A stretch of 64,000 bases of DNA, from assembly GCA_965203685.1 (NCBI GenBank), contig OZ241908.1:3286001-3350000 (forward strand), read 5' to 3'. Numbering within the stretch: position 1 is the stretch's first letter; each line of letters starts with the position of its first letter. Positions 55,753-62,339 of the stretch are shown in pieces. The stretch comes from VXYL01 sp965203685. Lineage in GTDB: Bacteria; Pseudomonadota; Gammaproteobacteria; Pseudomonadales; Azotimanducaceae. The notes under the pieces are model-generated. The model had not been told where the DNA came from, searched no databases, and was given only the letters and a program-made list of their open reading frames with translations. The position numbers and the translations under genes are program-made.

Positions 55753-58623
55753 ATGACGCTCGAAGACCCCGCAACAGCCGCGCAGCTCGAATGGTTGACC
55801 GACCTCGACGACGAGTCGCCTTCGCCGGTCGACGGCCTCGTTCGCGTCGCAGGCTACAGCCCCGTCGGCCGCCCGCCCGAGGAGGTCTCGTCGATCGAAC
55901 GGGCGCGGGCGTACGACGCCCACTCCGTCTTCTTTTCCGCTGCGCGGGACGGGCGCCCCTCGGTCCCGCAGGCATTCATCTACGTGTCGAACGACCGCCG
56001 CGAAGATCCCTTGTTCGCGGAACTGCACAAACGTCTCTGGAGCTGGGGAGGCGTGCCCCTGGTCTACAGGAAGGCCGCCGGCGAGATTCAGCTCTTCCGA
56101 TGCGCACACGACCCCGACTTCCTTTCCGACGACGGCACACCCGTCTGCAGACCATTCCGAACGCTGCAACTCGGCGCACGCATCGCCTCGCTCGAAGCCT
56201 GGTGGGACGCCGACCAACTCCGGAACAACACGCTGTGGGACGATCCACGCACCTGCCGGCTCGTGCTGTCCTCGACCAAGTCGGCCCACCGCAATCTCGT
56301 CACGACCATCCAGCACCTCTACGAAGCGCTGACCGGCGAAGGCATTCTGTCGGACCAACTCTGCAGGCGTCTGCTGATCCTCTCCCTCCTGATCGCCTAC
56401 CTCGAAGAGCGCGACGTCCTGCGGCCCGACTTCTTCGCCACGTTCCTCCCGCACGCCCAGCGATTCTTCGAGGTGCTGCGCGACGGGCCCGCGCTTGTAG
56501 AAATGCTGGAGGCGCTTGAACGTCGATTCAACGGGAACATCTTCGCGCTGACCGAGTCCGAGACCGCCGCGCTCCTCGGCAGCGAGGACCTTGGCCGGTT
56601 CGCCCGATTCGTCGAAGGCCACGAGGAGCCGGTCGGCCAACTCGACCTCTGGAAGCTCTACTCCTTCAAGGATCTGCCCGTCGAACTGCTCAGCCAGGTC
56701 TATCAGCTATTCGTCCGGGACTCGGACACGGCCATCTACACCCCGCCGTCTCTCGTCCGGCTGATCCTCGAGGAGGCGCTGCCCTGGGACCGACTCGACC
56801 AGATCGTCGACGGCAAGCAGATCATCCTGGACCCTGCCTGCGGCTCCGGGGTCTTCCTGGTCGAGGTCTACAAGCGGCTCGTGCTTCACTGGCGCCGGCG
56901 CAACGGCTGGTCGCGACCGGACGCCGGCCGGCTCCGAGCCCTCCTCGACCATGTCCACGGCGTCGACGTCGAGGAGGCGGCCGTCGAGCTTGCGACGTTC
57001 AGCCTGTGCCTTGCCATGTGCGACGCTCTCGAACCGGCGGAAATCCGATCCAGCGTCAGCCTGTTCCCGCAGCTCGAGGGCTCGTCGCTCCACAACACGT
57101 GCTTCTTCGAGGCGAAGGAGCTCGCCGTCGTCGACCGGCCCGTCGGGGCCGTCCTGGGAAACCCTCCCTTCGAGTCCGAGCTCACGACTTCCGCCGCGGA
57201 ACGCCGCTATGCCGCGTATGTCGAGGAACACGGCCGCCTGGCCGACAAGCAGGTCGCCTACCTGTTTCTCCACGAGGCCATGGGGTTGCTCGCCGACGGC
57301 GGGGTCGCGGCGATGATCCAGCCTGCGGGCTTCCTGTACAACCTGCACGCCGGCCCCTTCCGCCGCGGGTTTCTCGCCCGCTGGAACGTCCGCGAAGTGC
57401 TGGATTTCGTATCGGTTCGCGGCCTTTTCAAGAAGGGGCACGCCGACCCGAAGGTCGTCGTCGTCGTCGCAACCACCCCGACGCCAACGGACAGCGGGAA
57501 CATCCTCCATGCCGTGTTCAGGAGGAGCGGCCGGGCGACTGCGGAGCAGGGATTCGACATCGACTACTACGACCTTCACTGGGTTGATCCACGCAACGCC
57601 TCCGGCGACATCGATCTTTGGCGCGCCAACCTGCTCGGCGGGGGTCGTTTCCTGGACTTCCTCACACGCCTCCGGACGTACCGGACCCTCGGCGAACATG
57701 CCAAGGCGAGAGGATGGGATTTCGGAGAGGGCTACATCGCCGGAAGGACCGGAGCGTCCAGCCCGGCCGACCACCTGGTCGGCAAGCCGCTGCTGCCGAC
57801 TCGGTGCCTCTCGGATGCAGGCATCGACGCGACACGCCTCGAGGAAGTCCCCCGCCGACCCATAAAGCGTCCGAAGACCGCGTCCCGCTTCACGCCGCCC
57901 ATGCTCCTGGTCAAGGAACACCAGGACCTGCACAACGGCCTCTGGAACCGTCACTACCTCGCCTACAAGCACGAGATCGTCGGCTTTGCGGCGCCACCAT
58001 CGGATCTGACTGAACTGACCGCTGTGCAGGAGTGGCTGGCTCGGAACGCGACGGCCCTGAGGGCCTACGCGGCCGGCATCAGCCTTCGGCTGTTCTCGCA
58101 GCGCGCGACCGCCATAGGCAGCGCCGACATCTTCGCACTGCCGTATCCCGAGAATCGTTCCCTCGACCTCAGCGACAACGAACGACTGCTCGTCGAGGAC
58201 CTCGTGACGTACGGCCGGGACCTCGTCCGGCTCGGCGGGGACTCGGCGGTCCTGCGAGCTCGCGCCGACGACGCGACGCTGGACGCGTTCGCCGCCGTGT
58301 TCTGCCGCCAACTCGGCACCGTCTACCCGGCATCGCCGACCCGACCCCTGCAGCACTACGCTTGGCCCGGGATCATCTGCCAACCGTTCGTCATCGGCGC
58401 AGGCGACGTCGACTGGTCCGGCGTCGACGAACTGCGCGACAAACTCGATTCGCTGCTCCGCGACAACCGCGGAACCCACCTCACCGTGACCAGGGTTGCA
58501 CGCATCTACGATCGCAACTTCGTCTTCCTGATGAAGCCCGACCGGCTGCGGTTCTGGCTCCGATCCACAGCCCTGCGCGACGCGGACGACGTCCTTTCCG
58601 ATCTCCGTACGCAAGGCTACTAG
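55753..58623 (+). CDS. N6-adenine DNA methyltransferase (Eco57I/N6_Mtase-like)
   Basis: Codes for 956 residues. The N-terminal about 330 residues are a helical domain with AYDAHSVFFSAARDG, LHKRLWSWGGVPLVYR and RRLLILSLLIAYLEERDVL. The AdoMet motif ILDPACGSGVFLVEVYKRL is near residue 357 and the catalytic NPPF near 470 (AVLGNPPFES). YTPPSLVRLILEEALPW just before motif I is typical of type I/IIG/BREX-like methylases. The C-terminal about 350 residues (target recognition) include FGEGYIAGRTG and PMLLVKEHQDLHNGLWNRHYLAY. There is no nuclease motif in the chain. It is shorter than BREX PglX proteins I recall (about 1,200). The gene two bases downstream encodes a PD-(D/E)XK-like protein. Confidence 0.88.
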   Translation: MTLEDPATAAQLEWLTDLDDESPSPVDGLVRVAGYSPVGRPPEEVSSIERARAYDAHSVFFSAARDGRPSVPQAFIYVSNDRREDPLFAELHKRLWSWGGVPLVYRKAAGEIQLFRCAHDPDFLSDDGTPVCRPFRTLQLGARIASLEAWWDADQLRNNTLWDDPRTCRLVLSSTKSAHRNLVTTIQHLYEALTGEGILSDQLCRRLLILSLLIAYLEERDVLRPDFFATFLPHAQRFFEVLRDGPALVEMLEALERRFNGNIFALTESETAALLGSEDLGRFARFVEGHEEPVGQLDLWKLYSFKDLPVELLSQVYQLFVRDSDTAIYTPPSLVRLILEEALPWDRLDQIVDGKQIILDPACGSGVFLVEVYKRLVLHWRRRNGWSRPDAGRLRALLDHVHGVDVEEAAVELATFSLCLAMCDALEPAEIRSSVSLFPQLEGSSLHNTCFFEAKELAVVDRPVGAVLGNPPFESELTTSAAERRYAAYVEEHGRLADKQVAYLFLHEAMGLLADGGVAAMIQPAGFLYNLHAGPFRRGFLARWNVREVLDFVSVRGLFKKGHADPKVVVVVATTPTPTDSGNILHAVFRRSGRATAEQGFDIDYYDLHWVDPRNASGDIDLWRANLLGGGRFLDFLTRLRTYRTLGEHAKARGWDFGEGYIAGRTGASSPADHLVGKPLLPTRCLSDAGIDATRLEEVPRRPIKRPKTASRFTPPMLLVKEHQDLHNGLWNRHYLAYKHEIVGFAAPPSDLTELTAVQEWLARNATALRAYAAGISLRLFSQRATAIGSADIFALPYPENRSLDLSDNERLLVEDLVTYGRDLVRLGGDSAVLRARADDATLDAFAAVFCRQLGTVYPASPTRPLQHYAWPGIICQPFVIGAGDVDWSGVDELRDKLDSLLRDNRGTHLTVTRVARIYDRNFVFLMKPDRLRFWLRSTALRDADDVLSDLRTQGY

Positions 58624-58625
58624 CC

Positions 58626-59342
58626 ATGTTGGCCGACATGGAGAACGTGGTCGCATGGTCCGGCAAGCTGACAATCGGGCTGCATCAACGCTGGCACGCG
58701 GGCTTCTTCGCCTTCGTCGCCCGCGAGCTGCCGAAGTGGCGAGACGACCCCGAGCGCCCGTCCGCGCACTCGGAGACCGTTTTGACATCCCAGCTGTGCG
58801 CGCACTTGAACGGCGCGAGCCGCAAGACGCGCGGATGGGACTTCCTTCAGTTTCGCGTCGAGGAGCCCGACGAGACGCTCGCCGGCCGCCGGCTGGACCT
58901 CGCCCCCGCGCCCGCGGGCGTCACGATCTGGATCGATGGCCGACGGTACTCCCAGTACGACACCCTGATTCCAATCGAGTGCAAACGTCTTCCCACGCCA
59001 ACCGACCCGCGGCGCGACAGGCGGGAATACCTCCATAGCCGAGTGTCCTCGACCGGCGGAGTCCAACGGTTCAAGGAGGGCCACCACGGTGCGAACCATT
59101 CGACCGGTGCGATGATCGCCTACATCCAAGGTCGAGACATCGACTTCTGGGGGCGGCAGCTCTCGCTCTGGATCGCGGAGCTGCTTGCCGAAGACGTGCC
59201 CGGCTGGAATGAAAGCGATGCGTTGACCGAGTCGAGCCGCGACGTTCCAGGCCGCGTCGCGGTCCTCGACTCCTCCCATGTCCGCGCCGGGGATCTCCTT
59301 CCGATTCGCTTGCACCATTTCTGGATAGTCATGACTACCTGA
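58626..59342 (+). CDS. PD-(D/E)XK nuclease-like protein, partner of the methyltransferase
   Basis: Codes for 238 residues. The ATG at 58626 is two bases after the methyltransferase stop. An acidic strand GRRLDLAPAPAG (Asp near residue 91) is followed by DTLIPIECKRLPTP (E-x-K near 118-120), the D...E-x-K arrangement of PD-(D/E)XK enzymes. Earlier residues (SETVLTSQLCAHLN) supply the helix with a Glu often found before the core. The second half (QRFKEGHHGANHSTGAMIAYIQGRD, FWGRQLSLWIAELL) is helical. Type-II-like nuclease function with protection by the methyltransferase is the simplest reading, but another accessory role is possible. Confidence 0.75.
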   Translation: MLADMENVVAWSGKLTIGLHQRWHAGFFAFVARELPKWRDDPERPSAHSETVLTSQLCAHLNGASRKTRGWDFLQFRVEEPDETLAGRRLDLAPAPAGVTIWIDGRRYSQYDTLIPIECKRLPTPTDPRRDRREYLHSRVSSTGGVQRFKEGHHGANHSTGAMIAYIQGRDIDFWGRQLSLWIAELLAEDVPGWNESDALTESSRDVPGRVAVLDSSHVRAGDLLPIRLHHFWIVMTT

Positions 59343-59395
59343 CCGTTCCCGTCCGGTGATTCGCCCCGCCGGTGGGGGCAGGCCCCGACTCCGGT

Positions 59396-59515
59396 GCCGG
59401 TGCCTAGGCGGCGCAGGATCCGTCCGCGTCCCGCTCGCCGTCGGCGTGCGCGGCCACGCGCAGGCCGACCTCCGCCATCGGCCTCAGCGTGCGGTTCGCC
59501 CCCAAGCGAACCCTC
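59396..59515 (-). pseudogene. Fragment of an autotransporter barrel
   Basis: On the minus strand the frame LGANRTLRPMAEVGLRVAAHADGERDADG matches VGASRTLTPMVEIGLRHDGGDAETGAG of the two barrels. About 110 bases are recognisable. It lies between the nuclease gene and the dUTPase-like gene and shows that a further barrel copy once stood here or was inserted. Confidence 0.6.
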
Positions 59516-59582
59516 CTGCAATCGCGGGCCTGCCGGACGCGGCGCACCGTCGACCGGTCGCGCCGACGACGCGACCGGATCG

Positions 59583-60281
59583 CTAGCCGACGTAGGCGAC
59601 GATCGCGGCGACGATGCCGCTGAATAGCGTCAGGAACAGGCCCAGCCACAGGGGCAGCCGGTGGTTGAGCGCCCCGACCGTGCTCTGCAGGCCGTCCACC
59701 GTGTGCTCGAGGCCGTCCACGGTCGACACCAGGGCCTGCAGCGTACGCATCATGTCCGACTGCGACAGGTACTCGCGCTCCATCACGTCCCGGATCTGGT
59801 CCGGCGACATCTCGGTCAGGCCTTGGTGGGGCCCCCCGTAGACGCTCTCGGCCGGCTTGTCGAGACGGTGGAACTCCGTCGACAGGAACAGCTCCCGGTG
59901 CGCAAGCGAAATGGCCTTCGTGGACAGGTTCGTCAGGCCGACGAACAACCGACCGTGGAAGCCCGGGTCGATCTGCGGCCCGACGGTCGCGATCAGTCCG
60001 CGTCTGGCGTGCTTGCTCATCAGCCCGAAGCGACCAACGTGCCAAGCGTCCAGCTCGAGCACCTCGTGCGTGGACACGATGACGAAGTCGCCGGGTTCGA
60101 TGTTCACGAACGCCTCGGCGGCGAGATCGACGACCTTCTGCCTCTTCGAGGACGCAGCCTCAGGCCCGACCCGCAGGTCGTACGACGCGGGCTGCAGCGC
60201 GGCGTCGTCGAAAGGCTCGATCGTGATTCCGCCGCCGCTGGCGGCGCAGGTGGCGCGGATGTCCGTGTCCGTCAGTATCAT
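59583..60281 (-). CDS. dCTP-deaminase/dUTPase-like protein with coiled coil and membrane anchor
   Basis: Codes for 232 residues from the ATG at 60281 (AAGGAGAG upstream). Residues 1-150 form the Dcd/dUTPase-like domain: DAALQPASYDLRVGPEA, FVIVSTHEVLELDAWHVGRFGLMSKHARRGLIAT, GPQIDPGFHGRLFVGLTNLS. In dCTP deaminases a catalytic Glu stands where VGLTN has Gly (VLEFYN in E. coli Dcd), so deamination looks doubtful. The Asp of QIDPGFHG, used in dUTPases, is present. Residues about 160-205 form a coiled coil with repeats STVDGLEHTVDGLQSTV. Residues 209-231 form a membrane helix. Nucleotide-depleting dCTP deaminases and dGTPases are known phage-defence effectors. A membrane-tied version is unusual. 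Confidence 0.8.
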   Translation of the reverse strand: MILTDTDIRATCAASGGGITIEPFDDAALQPASYDLRVGPEAASSKRQKVVDLAAEAFVNIEPGDFVIVSTHEVLELDAWHVGRFGLMSKHARRGLIATVGPQIDPGFHGRLFVGLTNLSTKAISLAHRELFLSTEFHRLDKPAESVYGGPHQGLTEMSPDQIRDVMEREYLSQSDMMRTLQALVSTVDGLEHTVDGLQSTVGALNHRLPLWLGLFLTLFSGIVAAIVAYVG

Positions 60282-60591
60282 CGCGGCTCTCCTTCCGGGC
60301 CGTCCGTGGCCGGTCGGAGCACGACTATACCACCGGCGGTCCGGGGGCTGCCGCGACCCGCCTCGCGGCGAGTTCCGCGCCGGCGCGCCAACTCCATGCC
60401 GATGGACCTGTCCGCGCGCCGGACTCGGACTGCCGGCAATCGCCGGCCTCTTGCCGCGGTCGGCGCGGCCACGCGGGAACGGCGCGGCGGCGGGGTACTG
60501 CGACGTGGTCTACGACCGTTGGGAGAGCGTCTTCCCTTGGACGGTTTTCGGGAGGTGGCTCGACGACTGCCGATGCGGTCGGCGTCCGACC

Positions 60592-60747
60592 CTAGCCAAC
60601 CGGAACGCGGTGCCGGCGGATCTCTCTGGTCCGCGCCTTCGCCGCGGCGAGAACCCTGCGCGTCGACGCCCGCGCTTGCGTGCGATTCGACGTGAACTCC
60701 CACTTGCCGACCGCGTCCGTCGGGTGGTTCTTGCGCTTCTTGCTCAT
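60592..60747 (-). CDS. Very small basic protein (51 aa)
   Basis: ATG at 60747 with GGAGGAG about 4 bases upstream. The product is MSKKRKNHPTDAVGKWEF followed by a basic helix (RASTRRVLAAAKARTREIRR). The good ribosome site and coherent composition support it although it is short. Possibly a nucleic-acid-binding peptide. It lies between the GAF gene and the dUTPase-like gene on the same strand. Confidence 0.55.
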   Translation of the reverse strand: MSKKRKNHPTDAVGKWEFTSNRTQARASTRRVLAAAKARTREIRRHRVPVG

Positions 60748-60793
60748 GGTGCTCCTCCGTCGGAATCCATTGTGGGCGCAAACACGACGGATA

Positions 60794-61552
60794 TCAAGCC
60801 CGCTTGTACATCAACGACTTAAAGGCGATCTTGGTCAGAATGCGACCCGCCAGGACCATGAACGGCGCCAGCAACCTCGCGAAACTCTCGGCTCGCGCCT
60901 GGGTGCCCATGATGCCTGGCGAGTCGCGATAGATGTTCAGTACGCCGACCAGTCCGTCGTCGCCCGGCACCGGCAGCGCAATGATGCTCTTCGCCTTTCG
61001 ATCATTGGCATAGAAGGTCTCGATATGCTGCCTTGAACTAGCCGGCAGCCCGCTGGGGGACCTCGTCGCGAGATCCGCCGTGTCGCTGACGTAGCGCATC
61101 TCGCGGGCAACGAAAGCCTCCGGCGCGCCGCCGACGTTGATGTCCTTGCCGCGGGAATAGAGCAGCAGCAAGCGCGCCACGTCCTCGTCGGGGTCTCCGT
61201 CGGCCCCGTCCGCGGTGGCAAACCGACGATCGACCCACAAGCCGCCGTCGGCTTGAACAAGCGCCGCCGGCCACTCGCTCGCGCCATAGCAACCATGTCC
61301 CGCCCGCTCGTCTTTCCAAGCCTCCCTCTTGCCCGCGTCAATCATCACGTTGGCGCGGTACACGTTGCTTCTGCCGCCCGTGTTGTAGTCCCAACGAGCG
61401 GCCAGGGTAATCACTGCGTCGAGCACCCAGCGCAACTCGTCATCAGCGTTGTCCGTCTCCGGCCGCAGAACCCGCTCCAAGCCGACACACTGCTTGTAGA
61501 TGCGCTCGTAGTCGTCGAGAAAGTCCGGCGGTGCCACGTTCTCGATCAGCAT
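60794..61552 (-). CDS. GAF-domain-like protein
   Basis: Codes for 252 residues from the ATG at 61552 (GGAG six bases upstream). The N-terminal part (FLDDYERIYKQCVGLERVL) is helical. WVLDAVITLAARW and VYRANVMIDA open a GAF-like domain, continued by EMRYVSDTADLAT, AKSIIALPVPGDDGLVGVLNIYRDSPG and FARLLAPFMVLAGRIL, the typical last strands and helix. GAF domains bind small molecules or haem and sense signals. No output domain is present. The start lies 110 bases inside the 3' end of the membrane-protein frame (61443-61844), so the two may be one gene split by a frameshift. Confidence 0.75.
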   Translation of the reverse strand: MLIENVAPPDFLDDYERIYKQCVGLERVLRPETDNADDELRWVLDAVITLAARWDYNTGGRSNVYRANVMIDAGKREAWKDERAGHGCYGASEWPAALVQADGGLWVDRRFATADGADGDPDEDVARLLLLYSRGKDINVGGAPEAFVAREMRYVSDTADLATRSPSGLPASSRQHIETFYANDRKAKSIIALPVPGDDGLVGVLNIYRDSPGIMGTQARAESFARLLAPFMVLAGRILTKIAFKSLMYKRA

Positions 61553-61844
61553 CTCGAGCTCCAGTCGCTCGCGGCGCCGGTCCGCGGCCCGCCAGGCTCT
61601 CGCGCGCCGACCAGACGATCGCGAACAGCAGCAGAAAACTCCAAAACCAAGCCACCGTCCAGTTCCAGGCGCCGAGTTCGACGTCGAACCCGTGGATCAG
61701 CCACGCCAGCGGCACGGCATCCGCCAGCTCGGCGTGGTACATGGCGCCCAGCAGACCGGCGATCACGCCGAAGAGGCTGTTGACGCCTGCCAGCACCGGC
61801 GACTGGACGGCTCGGCGGATCACGCCCGGGTGCGCATCGGCCAT
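61443..61844 (-). CDS. Two-helix membrane protein, possibly 5' part of the GAF gene
   Basis: From the ATG at 61844 the frame encodes MADAHPGVIRRAV, a helix GVNSLFGVIAGLLGAMYHAEL, then ELGAWNWTVAWFWSFLLLFAIVWSA and a charged ARESLAGRG. After that the frame becomes Arg/Ala-rich, overlapping the GAF gene in another frame. A one-base shift near 61585 would join SARESLAGRG to RRRERLELEMLIEN and give one membrane-anchored GAF sensor. Either a real frameshift, a sequencing error, or two overlapping genes. Confidence 0.6.
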   Translation of the reverse strand: MADAHPGVIRRAVQSPVLAGVNSLFGVIAGLLGAMYHAELADAVPLAWLIHGFDVELGAWNWTVAWFWSFLLLFAIVWSARESLAGRGPAPRATGARDADRERGTAGLSRRLRAHLQAVCRLGAGSAAGDGQR

Positions 61845-61878
61845 GCGGCGAAGGAAGGGCGGAATGGCGGAACTCCGT

Positions 61879-62148
61879 CTAACGAGTGAGCGACTTGGGA
61901 CTTCCCGTCGAGGTCCGGTTCCCCAAGGGACGCATCGTCGAGAGAGCGAATCGGGATTGCCGACGGCCAACCATCGCACCGGCAACCGCCGCGGCGGCCC
62001 GGTCCGCGCCCTTCGCCGAGCGCACGGCCACGCACCTGGCGTACAGCCCGCCGACGATGTCGGCGTACCACGTCATCCATCGCAGGATCGCAACCGTGGC
62101 GGGCGACTCGAGGGAGGGGCGCGAATCGATGTCGACGGCCTGCTGCAT
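61879..62148 (-). CDS. Small hypothetical protein
   Basis: Frame of 89 codons from the ATG at 62148: MQQAVDIDSRPSLESPATVA, then ILRWMTWYADIVGGLYARCVAV with a short hydrophobic helix, and a basic end (GRRQSRFALSTMRPLGNR). It ends 34 bases before the membrane-protein start, so it may be the first gene of that operon. The ribosome site is weak. No family recognised. Confidence 0.42.
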   Translation of the reverse strand: MQQAVDIDSRPSLESPATVAILRWMTWYADIVGGLYARCVAVRSAKGADRAAAAVAGAMVGRRQSRFALSTMRPLGNRTSTGSPKSLTR

Positions 62149-62339
62149 CCGGGCTCTTGCGTTCGGCTCTTCAAGCGCCGGAATCCTGACACGGAACAAG
62201 CGGCAACGCGAGCGGCGGCGGCGTCGTCGGCGTCCGTGCAGAGGCCGGCGTGGCTCCGCGGGCGACCCGGCAAGGTACGCGGTCGACCTCGCCCGACGGC
62301 GACGGCGAACGGTTCGGGAACGGTCGCCCGCCCCGACCG

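Noticed and set aside
55753..58623. BREX PglX assignment for the methyltransferase
   Set aside because: No other BREX genes are nearby and the protein is shorter than PglX; named only as an N6-adenine methyltransferase.
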